Below, one piece after another: positions 61,947 to 64,000 of a stretch of 64,000 nucleotides of DNA (position 1 is the stretch's first letter; each line of letters opens with the position of its first letter). The position numbers and the translations under genes are program-made. The stretch is taken from the NCBI RefSeq assembly GCF_937616625.2, contig NC_065570.1, positions 1,498,001 to 1,562,000 on the forward strand, in the 5' to 3' direction. This stretch comes from Mercurialis annua. Taxonomy: Eukaryota; Streptophyta; Magnoliopsida; Malpighiales; Euphorbiaceae. The notes beneath the pieces are model-generated. The model did not search any database. It saw nothing but the letters and a program-made list of their open reading frames with translations, and had not been told where the DNA came from.

Positions 61947-64000
61947 ATGCATTCTTTTAATATTCTGTTTTCCTTTGCTTACATTCTCTTACAGCTTGCT
62001 GTTCTAACCAATGCTCAGTTCTGTATGAACAACGTAGGAAACTACACAGCTAACAGTACCTACCAGAAAAACCTCAACACCCTCCTCTCCACCCTTATCT
62101 CCAACACCCAAATCACTTACGGTTTCTACAATCTCTCCGTCGGCCAAATACCTGATCAAGCAAACGCAATCGCACTCTGTAAAGGCGACGTTTCGATCCA
62201 AGAATGTCGCGGCTGTATTCGGAACTCGACTCGACAAATCATAGAGCATTGTCCCAATTACAAGGAGGTTCTTGGCTTCTACGATTCGTGCATGTTACGT
62301 TTCTCAAACAGGTCGATTTTCGGTCTCATGGAGACACAACCGACTGTTCACATGGTGAATGAAGAAAATGTAACCGATGCGAATCAGTTCGATTCTGCGC
62401 TGCAGAAGCTGTTGAGTAGACTTCGAAGTAAAGCTGCGTCAGGAAATTTTACGCGGAAGTTCGCGACGGGAAATGAAAGTGCGGGATTTGAAACTATATA
62501 TGGGCTTGTGCAGTGTACTCCTGATATAAGTGAGCAGAATTGTAATGATTGTATGGTTGCAGCTATTAGAGATATCCCGTTTTGCTGTGATGGGAAATTA
62601 GGAGGAAGAGTGATGAAACCGAGCTGTAATTTCAGGTATGAAAACTATCGATTTTACCAACCTATGGCGGATGCAGAAGAACTACCACCGCCGCCTCAAC
62701 CGCTGACGCCTACACAGACAGTGCCTCTTTCTTTACCAGCAAAAGGTAAGCTAAGCTAATGTAATTTATTTTTAGGGTGGCGCTATTGTCAGAGTAATAA
62801 TTGATTGAGATATAGTAATATTTTTCATTTTGACTAAATCACGCTCTTTATATTTAGATCTATTTCTTTCTAATCATAAAAGAAGGTGATTTTGTTAAAA
62901 TAAAATTATTGCTTTGGCAATTGTGTCACATATTTTTAATATTACAAATAAAAATTTCTATTAAATTTTTAGATTATTTTGACAGGAAACAACAGAAGGC
63001 GGAATATAATTATCATTATCGTTTTAAGTGTGAGCGTGGTTTCACTAGTAATCTGCACTGTAATTTTTTTGAAAGTGCTAAAGACCAGGAGAAGAATCGA
63101 AAGTAAGTCCTCTAAAGTCTGACCAAATGAACTAAAATTATAATTAGATTTAATTGTTTTAAAAAATCATGAACTTTAATGTCTTTGCAAATTTTAGCAT
63201 GAATATTTAAAATTGCTGATGTGAATGCTGGAATAGTGTATATTCCGGTGGCCACATCAACATTTTTTAATGGAGAACTCTTGGTGTCTCGAATTGGAAA
63301 AAATAATACTTCAAGGTTTAAAAAGTTGGAAATTTGTCTTAAAATGGAAAAACACGTTAAAGTTCGTGATTTAAAGCAATTAAGCTATTAGAAATTTAAT
63401 GAGAATTTATTAACATGAAATCCTTTTTTATTAATTTATTGAAGCTGTGGAAGAAATAATTAGTGTAGAGTCATTGCTAATTGACTTTGAGACAATCAAA
63501 ATATCAACTGATAATTTTTCTGAGGAAAAGAAGCTGGGAGAAGGTGGATTTGGCTCTGTTTATAAGGTATAAATACGATTTTTATTCAGAGTTCGGATTG
63601 TTAATTACGTAATTAGTTCATTTAATCGTTTAAATTCTCTATATAAAATTATTAATACGCAGGGTACACTTCCTAAAGGAGAAGATATAGCTGTTAAAAG
63701 ACTTTCTAATGAGTCTAGACAAGGAGATATTGAGTTCAAAAATGAAGTCCTGTTGGTTGCCAAGCTTCAACACAGGAATTTAGCTCGCCTTCTCGGTTTC
63801 TGCCTGCAAGGAATCGAAAGACTTCTTATTTATGAGTTTGTGCCTAATGCCAGCCTTGACCGATTTATTTTCGGTATATCTCATTTCTGTTTTGGTTTTT
63901 ACATGATTCGTGCTTGAAAATTTCGATTAATGATTGTATAATCGTGTAGATCCGGTACGATGTGTAGAATTGAATTGGGAAATGCGTTACAAGATCATTG
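61947..64000 (+). CDS. CRK gene 4: cysteine-rich receptor-like protein kinase, cut by the window end
   Basis: Exons seen: 61947-62745, 62986-63102, 63445-63566, 63663-63873 and the start of exon 5 at 63950. The frame is open and all splice sites are canonical. The protein has a signal peptide ending TNAQF, two DUF26 domains with C-x8-C-x2-C ([13 protein letters not shown] and [13 protein letters not shown]), a proline-rich spacer, a membrane helix ([20 protein letters not shown]), a GEGGFGSVY loop and the AVKRL lysine. HRD and DFG would follow beyond the window. Exon 4 has the same 211 bases as in the other CRK genes. Intron 1 has a normal GT donor, unlike genes 2 and 3, and the sequence is more distant from them, so this is an older duplicate. 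Plasma-membrane stress or immune signalling is known for the family. Confidence 0.92.
63140..63384. repeat. Hairpin MITE in intron 2 of CRK gene 4
   Basis: 'taattgttttaaaaaatcatgaacttta' on the left pairs with the complement of 'taaagttcgtgatttaaagcaatta' on the right. The centre holds 'ggtggccacatcaac'. It accounts for most of intron 2. Confidence 0.5.

Overview
The window is nuclear DNA of a flowering plant, almost certainly a eudicot. It is strongly AT-rich, has spliced genes with GT-AG introns, many small hairpin transposons, plant LINEs, a Tat-type Ty3/gypsy element, a CACTA element and a Mutator-like element (MULE). The host genes are one family: cysteine-rich receptor-like kinases (CRKs; signal peptide, two DUF26/Gnk2 domains, one membrane helix, Ser/Thr kinase, seven exons). 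I saw no tRNA, rRNA or CRISPR array.

Layout. (1) 562-8862 is an 8.3-kb MULE with about 150-bp inverted termini and a perfect 9-bp target duplication. It carries a four-exon FAR1/MURA-type transposase gene on the minus strand. A 4.6-kb CACTA element (3911-8486, duplication TAA) sits inside intron 1 of that gene. The CACTA holds exon-like fragments of at least two host genes, threonyl-tRNA synthetase and the thylakoid kinase STN7, plus one unidentified exon. (2) About 8897-16060 is a decayed minus-strand LINE interrupted by a second, 5'-truncated LINE. (3) 16881-32584 is CRK gene 1 (minus), whose reading frame is whole except that an 11.6-kb Tat-type retrotransposon (20907-32492) sits in exon 1 at the end of the signal peptide. 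That element has an intact 2019-residue gag-pol, an 18-bp tandem array, a three-exon antisense gene and a truncated 3' LTR. (4) 32.6-38.6 kb is repeat debris: hairpin elements, LINE fragments, a CRK exon relic and collapsed copies of the CRK flanks. (5) 38837-41667 is CRK gene 2 (plus), intact by reading. (6) 44936-47751 is CRK gene 3 (minus), an inverted copy of gene 2 and a pseudogene. (7) 49005-54629 is a nearly full-length plus-strand LINE with a target duplication and two frameshifts. (8) 54.6-61.9 kb holds hairpin elements, two Stowaway elements and a probable solo LTR. (9) 61947 to the end is CRK gene 4 (plus), intact so far and cut by the window edge.

The genes do not form an operon-like system. 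This is a CRK tandem cluster that expands by direct and inverted duplication and is eroded by transposons. CRKs are generally apoplast-sensing kinases in immunity and stress signalling. The most interesting structures are the CACTA-in-intron nesting with captured gene fragments, the single-insertion disruption of CRK gene 1 with a repair scar, an 18-bp inverted repeat bracketing the TATA box of the retroelement LTR, and GC-AG first introns shared by CRK genes 2 and 3. Exon coordinates were read by eye from splice signals and frame; no search or alignment program was run.
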